Shown piece after piece: positions 58,501 through 61,668 of a stretch of DNA of 64,000 nt (position 1 is the stretch's first letter; each line of letters opens with the position of its first letter). The position numbers were made by a program, and so were the translations under genes. This DNA is from Myxocyprinus asiaticus (lineage: Eukaryota; Chordata; Actinopteri; Cypriniformes; Catostomidae), in the NCBI RefSeq assembly GCF_019703515.2, contig NC_059374.1, positions 12,367,745-12,431,744 on the forward strand. The letters are read 5' to 3'. The notes beneath the pieces are model-generated. The model was not told the DNA's origin. It was given only the letters and a program-made list of their open reading frames with translations, and made no database searches.

Positions 58501-61099
58501 GCTTCTTCCCTCGCTCACTCGTGGCGCACACAGAAAAATTTCTTCTCGAGAGACAAGTACAGAATCTATGAAAATCACTTTGTTCGCGGTTATGGTGCGG
58601 GAAGCAGATTTTCTTAACGTTGGCTTGCAAGTCACTATGGATATTTTCACATTTGAGTCTTCTTTAAAGTTGCACTCAGTAACGTTTGTCTTTGTGTCAT
58701 CTTGGACTTACACTGACACCTAGTGGCTTGGATGCAGCATCATTTAAAAACAATAGTTTTCAGTTTCAGATGCCATTGTAGAAATTTAGTATTCACAGTC
58801 AACCATGATTACTTTAATCAATGAGGGAAAGTGTCAAATAATAGGACGGTTACTGAGATTGAGTAGTATTCGGCTGGTCATGTGATTCTAACATGGCAGC
58901 ACCCATGTGCGGACCCTCTCCATGCAGAATAAAACAGCTTTTATAAGGTTACTGATATGACTGGAGTCTTCATTTTTATGTGAGTGGTCTTGATTTCCTA
59001 CATATATCGCAAAATTACAATTCATGTCTTTAAGAGTTTATTATGTTAAGTAACTTTTGGTGAATTCCTTTTAGAACAGGCTATTTGGGTTGCTCTACTG
59101 GTCCTGCACTATTCATTCAATTGTTTGCAATAAATATGCCTGTATTTGCTAACGTTGATTCAATGAATGCGTGTCATGTTCTATATTTAATGTACAATGA
59201 ATGATCATAATGCAAGGCAAGCATGTCGCAGATTAATATCCCTTTTCATTGTAATTTAGTGTTGGATTTGGCTGTTGTTGGAATAGAATAAGTATTTTAA
59301 ATGGCTGCATGAACACACAATGTTTTTTGACAGTGTTCTGAGAGCTTCTTACTTTTTAGATTAGTCGACTCCAAAATTTAAACGTCAGTGAAAGGAGTCA
59401 TTCTGCAGATCCCTAGTACTATGGATTACTTCTTTATGCTGCCTTTGTATGCTTTTTGAGCTTCAAATTTTAGGACCATGTTGACTTGCATTGTGTGGAC
59501 CTACAGAGCTTAAATATTCTTCTAAAAATCTTTGTTTGTGTTCAGCACAAGAAAGAAAGTCAGATACATCTGGGATGGCATAAGGGTGAGTAAATGACAT
59601 TTTGGGGTGAACTACCCCTTTACGCTAAACAAAATGCATCAATGTCACGGTGTTAGATAAGAAAACTACAAACCAAGTGGCATCTGCAAAAGTATCATGC
59701 TTGATCTTCTCTCAATTCACTTTTCTCAGCCATTTTTTGCAATAACTTTTAACCAGCAAGTGTCAAGGTGGTTTTTACAGGATATTGAAAGTACATTCCC
59801 CTCAAGTTCACACAGTCATCTTTGCAGAGTAGCCACATGTGTGGTTCAGAGCATTATATGAAGGTGACAGCCAAGTGTCCAAAGTGTCTTCATTTTTAAC
59901 AGTATATATATATTTTAGGAAATGTTTTGCTTGACAAGTATGCTTGTGCTATCATCTATGTTTAAAATAAATGCCACTCAGTTTGATGTTGTTATCTTAT
60001 GCATTGACATTCATACTTTTGGTGTTGCTTAAATGCATAGCACACCCAAAAATAAAAACTGTCATCGTTTATGCTAGTGGTTCCCAACCCTGTTCCTGAA
60101 GGCCCCCAACACTACACGTTTTGGTTATCTCTCTAATCAAACACATCTGTTTCAACTCATCAGCTAGTTAGTGGAGATTCCAAGACCTGAATTGGGTGTA
60201 TCAGAAAAGGGAGATAAACAAAATGTGCAGTGTTGGAGGGCCTCCAGGAACAGGGTTGGGAAGCACTGGTTTACGCACCCTCGTGTTGTTCCAAACCTGT
60301 ATGACGTTTCTTTCCACCGTGGAGATGTTAGGCAGAATGTTAGCCTCAGTCACCATTCACTTCCATTGCTCTTTTCTTTTCTTTTTTAAACAATAAAAAT
60401 GAATGGTGTCCGAGCTTAAAATATTTTGTGCCCCACAGAGGGAGAAATTAATTAAAGTGGAGCAACATGAGGGTGAGCGAATATTTTTGGGTGAACTATC
60501 CCTTTAAGTGTCCCAATACTTTTTGTCCCACTGTGTTTAGTTATTATAAGCAGTTTATTTTTGGTTGAATCTTGGCTGAGGGGAGTCAGAACACAGAAAT
60601 AGTCCTACCCTGCAGGATATGCCACTAAACCAGAGTTGGGGTCACAGGCTAAAGCACTACTGTTTGAGGCAGTGATGCCCAAGACTTTCTCCAAGACGAC
60701 CTGCAATCATAAAGCAATATCAGCATTTATTTTACGGATGATGCAAACAACACACTTCGCTAATAGATATAAAGTCATGTTTCGTACGTCTTTGTCAGGC
60801 GCGTTTATGATGCATTGATCAGTGCATGAAAATGAAAACAGGAAGACTCGTTTCAAAAACACTGTGTTAGTTTGGCCTGGTTTAAACTCCAGTAAAACAA
60901 AGATAAAACAGGATGAAGTGTTTCATGTCGATCATACCCGGTTATGAATGTCCCTCCTGATACTCTGTCGAGTCTTTCTTCGCATGTTCGCTGGTACCGA
61001 CATACTACTGTTGTTGTTGTTGTTGTTGTTGACTTTCTTTACTCGCGAGGTCAGACAACTTGAGTTTTGACCTGATCCAAAGACAGCTCCATCCGCCAT
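14155..61099 (-). CDS. wdr62: wdr62: WD repeat-containing protein 62, complete gene, 30 coding exons
   Basis: Spliced minus-strand gene, ATG at 61099-61097 and TAA at 14157-14155. Thirty exons with compatible phases give 4461 nt and 1486 residues; human WDR62 is about 1520. Residues 55-745 hold WD40 repeats (VRVWDV, VSVWEW, VKFWYL, VYVWDV, IRLWN, IHIFDM, VFVWRL) expected to form two propellers. Residues 746-1370 are a low-complexity, Ser- and acid-rich linker, and 1371-1486 a helical tail that in the family mediates dimerisation. WDR62 is known as a centrosome/spindle-pole scaffold that binds JNK and is needed for neural progenitor mitosis. The paralogue MAPKBP1 is the main alternative: [14 protein letters not shown] and [20 protein letters not shown] are MAPKBP1-like. 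[24 protein letters not shown] and [11 protein letters not shown] favour WDR62. Intron 7 is GC-AG; all others are GT-AG. Exon limits are inferred from splice signals and phase, without transcripts. Confidence 0.93.
14684..14778 (-). CDS. wdr62: wdr62 exon 29 (residues 1371-1402)
   Basis: Encodes [20 protein letters not shown] and [11 protein letters not shown], a helix equivalent to human WDR62 [20 protein letters not shown], the first part of the C-terminal dimerisation region. Acceptor CTTCCAG, donor AAG|GTGATT. Confidence 0.92.
15613..16137. repeat. tandem array, seven units of about 64-89 bases
   Basis: Each unit begins GGAATATTCCAATAGCTGTT and carries GTAAACCTCTTT and GGAATAAAGGCTTAACCAGA. 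Unit starts are near 15613, 15689, 15776, 15848, 15913, 15984 and 16073. Units 2 and 6 are longer because they end ATGCTGATTACATGCATACA. Lies in wdr62 intron 28. Confidence 0.9.
16891..17658 (-). CDS. wdr62: wdr62 exon 28 (residues 1115-1371), large Ser-rich exon
   Basis: 768 nt, the largest exon. It carries [20 protein letters not shown] (human WDR62 [20 protein letters not shown]) at residues 1154-1173, and [12 protein letters not shown] (human NHEARANLRLTL) further on. Rich in Ser, Thr and Pro with several SP/TP pairs (SPAS, SPSR, TPTE, TPKT) that could be JNK or mitotic kinase sites; that last point is inference. Acceptor TTATTTTCAG, donor G|GTACTG. Confidence 0.95.
17716..17900. mobile_element. 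short MITE (TTAAAGGGATAGTCC ends)
   Basis: TTAAAGGGATAGTCCACACC at left and ACCATCCCTTTAA at right, 185 bases, no coding capacity. Lies 58 bases upstream (intron side) of the exon 28 acceptor. Confidence 0.65.
17901..18580. mobile_element. palindromic MITE (GAATATTCCTTTAA end)
   Basis: Right part ATGCCACAAATGCTGTCGAT..GAATATTCCTTTAA mirrors left part ACAGCATTGGTGGTATAAATGC. Internal CATTCACTTCCATTGTAAGTG and GTCATGGTAACAAAGTTG also recur in the family. A second degenerate fragment follows at 18618-18670. Confidence 0.65.
19264..19333 (-). CDS. wdr62: wdr62 exon 27 (residues 1092-1115)
   Basis: Encodes [20 protein letters not shown] and EKS. Acceptor GCTTATCAG, donor G|GTAGGT; phase 0 in, phase 1 out, fitting both neighbours. 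No motif recognised. Confidence 0.78.
19798..21225. mobile_element. TIR element (TTAAAGGTGCAGTATGTAA ends), 1.4 kb
   Basis: Left TTAAAGGTGCAGTATGTAAG; right GTTACATATTGCACATTTAA, reverse complement of the left with few changes. Interior includes a T20 run at 20851 and a GC-richer part but no transposase frame. Fills much of wdr62 intron 26. Confidence 0.7.
21331..22258 (+). pseudogene. Tc1-like element, left end and middle deleted, next to wdr62 exon 26
   Basis: The N-terminal transposase part reads [20 protein letters not shown] and then breaks. After an internal deletion near 21775 it resumes [20 protein letters not shown] and [20 protein letters not shown], ending at TAA near 22084. The right end TACTTTTTCTTGCCACTG abuts TA at 22259. 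No matching left terminal repeat was found. Confidence 0.85.
22280..22371 (-). CDS. wdr62: wdr62 exon 26 (residues 1061-1091), tandem acceptors
   Basis: Encodes [20 protein letters not shown] and [10 protein letters not shown]. The frame requires the acceptor CACTACAG|GG. A better-looking TTTCAG eight bases upstream would shift the frame. A Tc1-like element ends only about 18 bases into the following intron. No clear homology was recognised; support comes from phase on both sides and a plausible composition. Confidence 0.72.
23197..24113. mobile_element. TIR element (TGGGCCTCGTTCATGAA ends)
   Basis: Left TGGGCCTCGTTCATGAAAC; right TTTTCATGAATGAGGCCCA is its reverse complement with one change. 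No frame of note. In wdr62 intron 25. Confidence 0.75.
24114..25859. other. wdr62 intron 25, repeat fragments only
   Basis: Holds a fragment starting GGGCCTTTCACACAGGGCGC near 24193, an AATTAATGCAG-rich stretch near 25020-25070, C9 at 25499-25507, and the right arm of a MITE (TTCATTTTTGGGTGAAATA) at 25778. No exon seen. Confidence 0.5.
25860..25985 (-). CDS. wdr62: wdr62 exon 25 (residues 1019-1061)
   Basis: Encodes [20 protein letters not shown] and then [10 protein letters not shown], the conserved FLxxHFETL motif of WDR62/MAPKBP1. The donor is most likely AATG|GTATAAG; CCA|GTAATG seven bases earlier is an alternative of the same phase. Confidence 0.9.
26142..26263 (-). CDS. wdr62: wdr62 exon 24 (residues 978-1019)
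   Basis: Encodes [40 protein letters not shown]: acidic and Ser-rich linker. Acceptor TTCCTCCAG, donor C|GTGAGT. Confidence 0.88.
26477..26631 (-). CDS. wdr62: wdr62 exon 23 (residues 927-978)
   Basis: Encodes [20 protein letters not shown], then [20 protein letters not shown]. Linker region; YILYP resembles the short hydrophobic patch ELILYSLE of human WDR62. Ends GG|GTAAAC. Confidence 0.88.
26711..26980 (-). CDS. wdr62: wdr62 exon 22 (residues 837-926)
   Basis: Ninety residues: Gly/Asp-rich start, [20 protein letters not shown] (human SYQPHGRWA), then [19 protein letters not shown] and an acidic VDDDDLEEN run. The donor is taken as GGT|GTAAGT, which keeps phase 0 into exon 23. A GTG|TAAG reading would not be a valid donor. 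Confidence 0.92.
27075..27136 (-). CDS. wdr62: wdr62 exon 21 (residues 816-836)
   Basis: Encodes [32 protein letters not shown] aligns with human WDR62 TNGKLPLWAKRL and is the best single piece of evidence for wdr62 over mapkbp1. Donor CTG|GTACGT. Confidence 0.93.
27204..27923. mobile_element. TIR element (TTAAAGNTGCACTCAGTA ends)
   Basis: Left TTAAAGATGCACTCAGTACT; right GTTACTGAGTGCACCTTTAA, its reverse complement. In the opposite orientation to the related copies at 58664 and 63640. Between wdr62 exons 20 and 21. Confidence 0.8.
28600..29178 (+). mobile_element. LINE 3' end (CR1/L2-like), truncated
   Basis: Reading frames give [20 protein letters not shown] and, after a shift, [16 protein letters not shown] residues seen at the C-terminus of CR1/L2-group reverse transcriptases. 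Ends AATAAAGCTCATTCTGATTC with a repeated TTCTGAT tail. 5' part missing. Confidence 0.7.
29391..29880 (+). mobile_element. Tc1-like deletion derivative
   Basis: Right end GGTGGTTTTAATGTTGTGGC then TGATCGGTG is a Tc1 terminal repeat. The open stretch 29623-29862 ([31 protein letters not shown]) is the helix-turn-helix region of the transposase, cut off before the catalytic part. Related to the copy at 54462. Confidence 0.75.
30323..30459 (-). CDS. wdr62: wdr62 exon 20 (residues 770-816)
   Basis: Encodes [45 protein letters not shown]: an acidic linker. R[ED]TYxxxP also opens this region in human WDR62. Donor G|GTGTGT; phase 1 fits exon 21. Confidence 0.9.
30553..30796. mobile_element. short inverted-repeat element
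   Basis: CCCTCCTTACAAAA at left and CTTTTGTAAGGGCGGG at right, with paired TTTGCCGC/GCGGCAAA-like motifs inside. Next to wdr62 exon 20. Confidence 0.45.
30797..31787. other. wdr62 intron 19, nothing recognised
   Basis: AT-rich intron with a C11-type run at 30932-30943. No exon or known repeat recognised. Confidence 0.5.
31788..31910 (-). CDS. wdr62: wdr62 exon 19 (residues 729-770)
   Basis: Encodes [20 protein letters not shown], closing the second propeller, then a basic helix [20 protein letters not shown]. The basic helix after the last blade is present in both WDR62 and MAPKBP1. Confidence 0.95.
32222..32285 (-). CDS. wdr62: wdr62 exon 18 (residues 708-729)
   Basis: Encodes [20 protein letters not shown]. 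Acceptor CCCCATTAG, donor AG|GTACAT. Joins to exon 19 through a split Ser codon. Confidence 0.96.
32364..32475 (-). CDS. wdr62: wdr62 exon 17 (residues 671-708)
   Basis: Encodes [20 protein letters not shown], then [17 protein letters not shown], a canonical WD40 blade with GH and a hydrophobic terminus. Donor G|GTAAAA. Confidence 0.97.
32589..32664 (-). CDS. wdr62: wdr62 exon 16 (residues 645-670)
   Basis: Encodes [20 protein letters not shown] and GTLLK, matching human WDR62 VYNTVNGKQKKCYKGS. Acceptor GCATTTTCAG, donor AAG|GTGTGT. Confidence 0.95.
32719..33623. mobile_element. hAT-like non-autonomous element (TAGGTAGACCGATA ends)
   Basis: Left TAGGTAGACCGATATATTGG; right ACTATCGGTCGACCTCTA is its inverted counterpart. 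Interior with no transposase frame. In wdr62 intron 15. Confidence 0.75.
33994..34115 (-). CDS. wdr62: wdr62 exon 15 (residues 605-645)
   Basis: Encodes [20 protein letters not shown] and [10 protein letters not shown]. [13 protein letters not shown] and CQDRN are family-conserved. Donor AG|GTAAGG. Confidence 0.96.
34273..35494 (+). mobile_element. Tc1-like internally deleted element (copy 2)
   Basis: Same family as 6832-7986: ends GCGGCCAAAAGTTTGGAATA and ATTCCAAACTTTTGGCC. N-terminal transposase part [20 protein letters not shown]. At about 35115 KRVLW again runs straight into LTP. In wdr62 intron 14; its right end is 31 bases from exon 14. Confidence 0.87.
35526..35596 (-). CDS. wdr62: wdr62 exon 14 (residues 581-604)
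   Basis: Encodes [20 protein letters not shown] and AEK, the conserved [11 protein letters not shown] blade. Acceptor ATTTTTGTAG, donor AAG|GTGAGG, ends phase 0. Confidence 0.95.
35690..35815 (-). CDS. wdr62: wdr62 exon 13 (residues 539-581)
   Basis: Encodes [20 protein letters not shown] and [24 protein letters not shown] is shared with WDR62 (MAPKBP1 has EYSL). Lies about 6.6 kb below exon 12, across the largest repeat-filled intron in this half of the gene. Confidence 0.96.
36014..36476 (+). mobile_element. tRNA-derived SINE (CACGTGATAAGATG family), copy 2, full length
   Basis: Complete head: GGATAGCTCAGTGG (A box) and AGTTCGAATCCC (B box), then body CCACGTGATAAGATGCG and A-rich tail. 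Flanked by the 15-base direct repeat AAAGCTTTAAGTGTT at 35999-36013 and 36477-36491. Type A. Confidence 0.93.
36514..36698 (+). mobile_element. tRNA-derived SINE, copy 3, 3' truncated
   Basis: GGGGGCCCGAGTAGCTCAGC head with B box GAGTTCAAATCC. The sequence follows the family to GTGGTTCTCGTTTC and stops, 23 bases after the flank of copy 2. Confidence 0.88.
36968..39405. mobile_element. TIR element (CAGNGTTCGTACA ends), 2.4 kb, with nested Tc1 derivative
   Basis: Left CAGCGTTCGTACAGATGCTT, then TTCAAGGACTTTCAAGG. Right CTTCAAGCACCTTGTACGAA, then CCCTG, is the inverted counterpart (CAGGGTTCGTACAAGGTGCT). No transposase frame. Contains the Tc1 derivative at 37120-37651. In wdr62 intron 12. Confidence 0.7.
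37120..37651 (+). mobile_element. Tc1-like deletion derivative
   Basis: Ends CACTACATGGCCAAAAGTTT and, inverted, CACTATATGGCCAAAATTTG, each next to TA. Transposase remnant [18 protein letters not shown] and [15 protein letters not shown]-terminal half missing. Confidence 0.85.
39718..39739. repeat. C22 homopolymer
   Basis: Uninterrupted run of about 22 C in AT-rich intron. Length may be unreliable in assembly. Confidence 0.9.
40486..40546. repeat. (TA)n microsatellite
   Basis: About thirty perfect TA units in wdr62 intron 12. Confidence 0.97.
41001..41390 (+). mobile_element. tRNA-derived SINE, copy 4, type B, head missing
   Basis: Begins at GTGCTGAGTGACTCCGGCCA. It carries type B sites TCATGCACAACGAGCCACGT and GAGACTTGTCC and ends in an A/T-rich tail. 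Confidence 0.87.
41656..42392. mobile_element. TIR element (GGCCCCGTTTCCACCTGG ends), copy 1
   Basis: Left GGCCCCGTTTCCACCTGGTA; right CCAGGTGGAAACGGGGCC. Inside, AGGTGATCCAATCACATGTG is mirrored by CACATGTGATTGGATCACC. Just 56 bases from exon 12. Confidence 0.85.
42448..42539 (-). CDS. wdr62: wdr62 exon 12 (residues 508-539)
   Basis: Encodes [20 protein letters not shown] and [10 protein letters not shown]. The acceptor is TGTTCTTCAG at 42541-42540. A nearer TTTGCAG at 42526 would drop conserved residues and break the frame. Donor G|GTAAGA. Confidence 0.94.
42622..42785 (-). CDS. wdr62: wdr62 exon 11 (residues 454-508)
   Basis: Encodes [20 protein letters not shown] and [20 protein letters not shown], then GNL. 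The RSGNLR motif is WDR62-like (MAPKBP1 has RMGTLR). The insert between them is variable in the family. Ends AG|GTGAGA, phase 2. Confidence 0.95.
43088..43228 (-). CDS. wdr62: wdr62 exon 10 (residues 407-453)
   Basis: Encodes [20 protein letters not shown], then [16 protein letters not shown], the last blade of the first propeller. Phase 0 at both ends; donor CAG|GTACGA. Confidence 0.96.
43345..43534 (-). CDS. wdr62: wdr62 exon 9 (residues 343-406)
   Basis: Encodes [33 protein letters not shown] and [17 protein letters not shown], a WD40 blade. Acceptor TTTTATAG, donor GAG|GTATGT. Confidence 0.96.
43603..44402. mobile_element. palindromic MITE, 0.8 kb
   Basis: Arms TTAAAAGGGTTTGTTTACCC and GGGTGAACTAACCCTTTAA, with CCATCCCAGATGTGTATGAC mirrored by GTCATACACATCTGGGATGG. 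The short ORFs inside are not genes. In wdr62 intron 8. Confidence 0.85.
44405..45090. mobile_element. probable hAT-like remnant (AGTCGATTAAAA end)
   Basis: Right end AAATTTTAATCGACTGACAG and left GTTGTCAAAGTTATCGTGTT resemble the two ends of a hAT-type element with a TGTCAGTCGATTAAA terminus. Abuts the preceding MITE. Confidence 0.4.
45571..46325. mobile_element. TIR element, copy 2 of the 41656 family
   Basis: Same orientation as copy 1: ACCCATTTACACCTGGTATT..AGGTGATCCAATCACATGTG at left and TAATACCAGGTGTAA at right. Internal blocks such as TGACGACATACATCAA-like sequence are shared. Confidence 0.8.
46765..46925 (-). CDS. wdr62: wdr62 exon 8 (residues 290-343)
   Basis: Encodes [52 protein letters not shown] matches human WDR62 (LGVDVAQG) better than MAPKBP1 (LGTDIAS). 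Ends phase 2 at GG|GTAAGA. Confidence 0.95.
47559..49054. mobile_element. TIR element (TAAAGCTGAAGTATGTAAC ends), 1.5 kb
   Basis: Left TAAAGCTGAAGTATGTAACT; right ACACACTTCAGCTTTA. A truncated relative lies at 55440-55672 (GAAATTACATACTTCAGCTT). It interrupts an older repeat (CTATGGTTTTACTAC on the left, GTAGTAAAACTATGGTT on the right). Confidence 0.75.
49308..49490 (-). CDS. wdr62: wdr62 exon 7 (residues 229-289), followed by a GC donor
   Basis: Encodes [41 protein letters not shown] and SWVDLK. The coding sequence ends AAG|GCAAGT: the GC replaces GT inside an otherwise ideal donor consensus. The next exon resumes in phase 0 with [11 protein letters not shown], as in the family. Confidence 0.93.
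49573..50487. mobile_element. hAT-like element (TAGGGACC / CGGGACATCCCTA ends) with nested SINE
   Basis: Left TAGGGACCCCGGATTCC..ACTTACCGATATC; right GATATTGG-type sequence and GTATCGGGACATCCCTA, matching fish hAT-like non-autonomous elements. SINE copy 5 is inside. In wdr62 intron 6. Confidence 0.6.
50197..50422 (+). mobile_element. tRNA-derived SINE, copy 5, type B, 5' truncated
   Basis: Starts within the body at AGAGAGTAGCATGAGCC, has TCATGCACAACGAGCCACGT, AGGACCTACTAAGTAGTGGG and an A-rich tail. Confidence 0.85.
50576..50713 (-). CDS. wdr62: wdr62 exon 6 (residues 183-228)
   Basis: Encodes [20 protein letters not shown] and [18 protein letters not shown], a WD40 repeat. Acceptor TTTTCTTGTAG, donor AGG|GTGAGA, phase 0 at both ends. 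Confidence 0.95.
51532..51945 (+). mobile_element. tRNA-derived SINE, copy 6, type B
   Basis: Begins in the head (CTACCACCCCTGGAGTCACG, B box GAGTTCGAATCC) and runs through TCATGCACAACGGGCCACGT and CTACTAAGTAGTGGGAATTA to an A/T-rich tail. Confidence 0.9.
52003..52440 (-). mobile_element. tRNA-derived SINE, copy 7, type A, full length
   Basis: Reverse orientation with B-box complement GGATTTGAACTC and A-box region ACTGAGCTAACC near 52420. Flanked by a perfect 18-base direct repeat CACTTTGATAGCTTTGTT at 51985-52002 and 52441-52458. Confidence 0.95.
53365..53535 (-). CDS. wdr62: wdr62 exon 5 (residues 126-182)
   Basis: Fifty-seven residues covering a full WD40 repeat. [20 protein letters not shown] is followed by [20 protein letters not shown] and VSVWEWK. 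Both ends are phase 0. The GYQHD loop is a signature of the WDR62/MAPKBP1 pair. Confidence 0.96.
54092..54230. mobile_element. short MITE (AAGGGATAGTTGACCC ends)
   Basis: 139-base element, left AAGGGATAGTTGACCCAAAA and right TTTTGGGTGAACTATCCCTT, the inverted counterpart. Confidence 0.75.
54462..55434 (+). pseudogene. Tc1-like remnant interrupted by a SINE
   Basis: Before the [12 protein letters not shown] residues [19 protein letters not shown] and [20 protein letters not shown]. After it: [20 protein letters not shown] and [15 protein letters not shown], which includes the first catalytic Asp region. The rest of the catalytic domain is missing. In wdr62 intron 4. Confidence 0.85.
54812..55245 (-). 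mobile_element. tRNA-derived SINE, copy 8, type A, inside a Tc1 remnant
   Basis: Full-length reverse copy ending near GTTACCCAGGCCCC. Flanking repeats CACGTCAAATCT (54799-54810) and CACATCAAATCT (55246-55257) are the target duplication in the transposase sequence. Confidence 0.93.
55787..56090. repeat. second Tc1 fragment bracketed by a 48-base direct repeat
   Basis: AAAATGAATAAAATCCCAGA..TTCAACCAAAATCCT occurs at 55787-55834 and again at 56043-56090. Between them lies a 200-base fragment homologous to 55247-55434 of the neighbouring Tc1 remnant (CACGTCAAATCTAGAGGCAG to TGGTAGGCCCACTA), without the SINE. Confidence 0.8.
56424..56562. mobile_element. MITE fragment (GTGGTAATCAACATTATGCC)
   Basis: Matches the right arm of the 17901-18580 family (ATGCTGTCGATTGAGCTT). 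Other arm absent. Confidence 0.6.
56942..56999 (-). CDS. wdr62: wdr62 exon 4 (residues 106-125)
   Basis: Encodes [19 protein letters not shown], a WD40 blade (ALAFSPDGKY-type strand), ending in phase 0 at GAG|GTAAGT. The next exon begins with the SGHMP loop as in the family. Confidence 0.94.
57091..57153 (-). CDS. wdr62: wdr62 exon 3 (residues 85-106)
   Basis: Encodes [20 protein letters not shown], close to the human WDR62 segment [20 protein letters not shown]. Acceptor TTGTTTCAG, donor AG|GTATATG; the Arg codon is split with exon 4. Confidence 0.93.
58241..59420. mobile_element. hAT-like element nested in the MITE
   Basis: Left GGGATGTGCGAGAACAGTCG, right CAGATCCCTAGTACT. The 8-base repeat ATGGATTA flanks it (58233-58240, 59421-59428), the length expected of hAT insertions. 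Ends contain paired AGTCGACTAAAT / GATTAGTCGACTCC motifs. Confidence 0.65.
58664..59008 (+). mobile_element. TTAAAGTTGCACTCAGTAAC element, copy nested third-deep
   Basis: Starts TTAAAGTTGCACTCAGTAAC and follows the copy at 63640 almost base for base through ATGCAGCATCATTTAAAAAC and GGCAGCACCCATGTGCGGAC. The far end is unclear. Confidence 0.8.
60029..60507. mobile_element. MITE split by a short hAT-like MITE
   Basis: Arms CACACCCAAAAATAAAAACT at left and TTTTTGGGTGAACTATCCCTTTAA at right, with GTTGTTCCAAACCTGTATGA and CATTCACTTCCATTG inside. Interrupted at 60075-60268. Confidence 0.75.
60075..60268. mobile_element. 194-base hAT-like MITE (TAGTGGTTCCCAACCCTG)
   Basis: Ends TAGTGGTTCCCAACCCTG and the reverse complement CAGTGCTTCCCAACCCTG. 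The 8-base flanks GTTTATGC (60067-60074) and GTTTACGC (60269-60276) differ by one base. Confidence 0.8.
60609..60700 (-). CDS. wdr62: wdr62 exon 2 (residues 55-85)
   Basis: Encodes [20 protein letters not shown] and then [10 protein letters not shown], the strongly conserved entry into the first WD40 propeller of WDR62 and MAPKBP1. Acceptor TGATTGCAG, donor GG|GTAGG; leaves phase 2. Confidence 0.93.
60938..61099 (-). CDS. wdr62: wdr62 exon 1 (residues 1-54, start codon)
   Basis: Starts [10 protein letters not shown] and ends RRDIHNR before donor GTATGA (phase 0). The start is the first ATG of the open frame and has G at +4. It contains seven consecutive AAC codons (Asn 24-30) and a basic stretch [10 protein letters not shown]. 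Human WDR62 has a similarly placed basic RRRTRLS segment just before the conserved LEKVLGI. Confidence 0.88.
61010..61030 (-). repeat. (AAC)7 trinucleotide run inside wdr62 exon 1
   Basis: Seven AAC codons giving Asn 24-30, flanked by Val and Ser. A coding microsatellite, likely length-variable. Confidence 0.95.
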
Positions 61100-61421
61100 T
61101 GTGTCAGGCTGTTCTTAAAACGAGCTCAATCAATAAACCAAGACTTTCTTCACTCTCCGGTTATAAACATAAGCACATTTTACCAACACGCATCAGTTTG
61201 CATTAAAAACAAATAATACTAATAAATACATAAATAAAAAACGTGTTGAATGTTGTTGGTCAGAAACGCGAATATTTTACTGTAATGTACTCCGACAGTC
61301 CTTATAATACTGATTGCTGTTTACAAAAAATGTATTCTAAAAAGTGCAATGAGATTTACTTCTTTTTTTTTTCGGCTGAAAACGAAACTCCGTCACTGTA
61401 TCCAGCTGTAAACAACGAAAT

Positions 61422-61500
61422 CCGGAATGTGATCTGACAGTGGCAGTTTCAAACATACACCGTCCTTTCTGATTGGATGAATCTCGAACAGGAGGCGGGA
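61422..61500 (-). promoter_or_regulatory. wdr62: candidate wdr62 core promoter: ETS, CHR, CCAAT and E2F-like motifs
   Basis: Within 80 bases, 320-400 bases upstream of the ATG, lie CCGGAA (ETS type, 61422-61427), TTTGAA on the minus strand (CHR type, 61448-61453), CCAAT on the minus strand (61472-61476) and GGCGGGA (E2F-like, 61494-61500). CCAAT plus CHR is typical of genes induced in G2/M, which fits a spindle-pole protein. These are short motifs and may be chance; no TSS is visible. Confidence 0.35.
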
Positions 61501-61668
61501 TTAATATTACTTCACATATAGCACCACCCAGGAACCTTACAATTTACATATACAGTCGATAATCATAATCAAAGCACGAATCATTTACAATACCACAAAA
61601 ATAAAATCGCATAATAAATGTTTAAAAAATGTATTTACAAAAAAAAAAAAAAACACACACCACACATT

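Larger units (their letters stand above)
57769..59622. mobile_element. palindromic MITE split by nested insertions
   Basis: Left arm TTAAAGGGATAGTTCACCCA to about 58240 (centre GTAGGTGGCGATATGCACGA). Right arm from 59421 (ATGGATTACTTCTTTATGCT) to GGTGAACTACCCCTTTA. The two halves belong to one element interrupted by 58241-59420. Confidence 0.8.
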
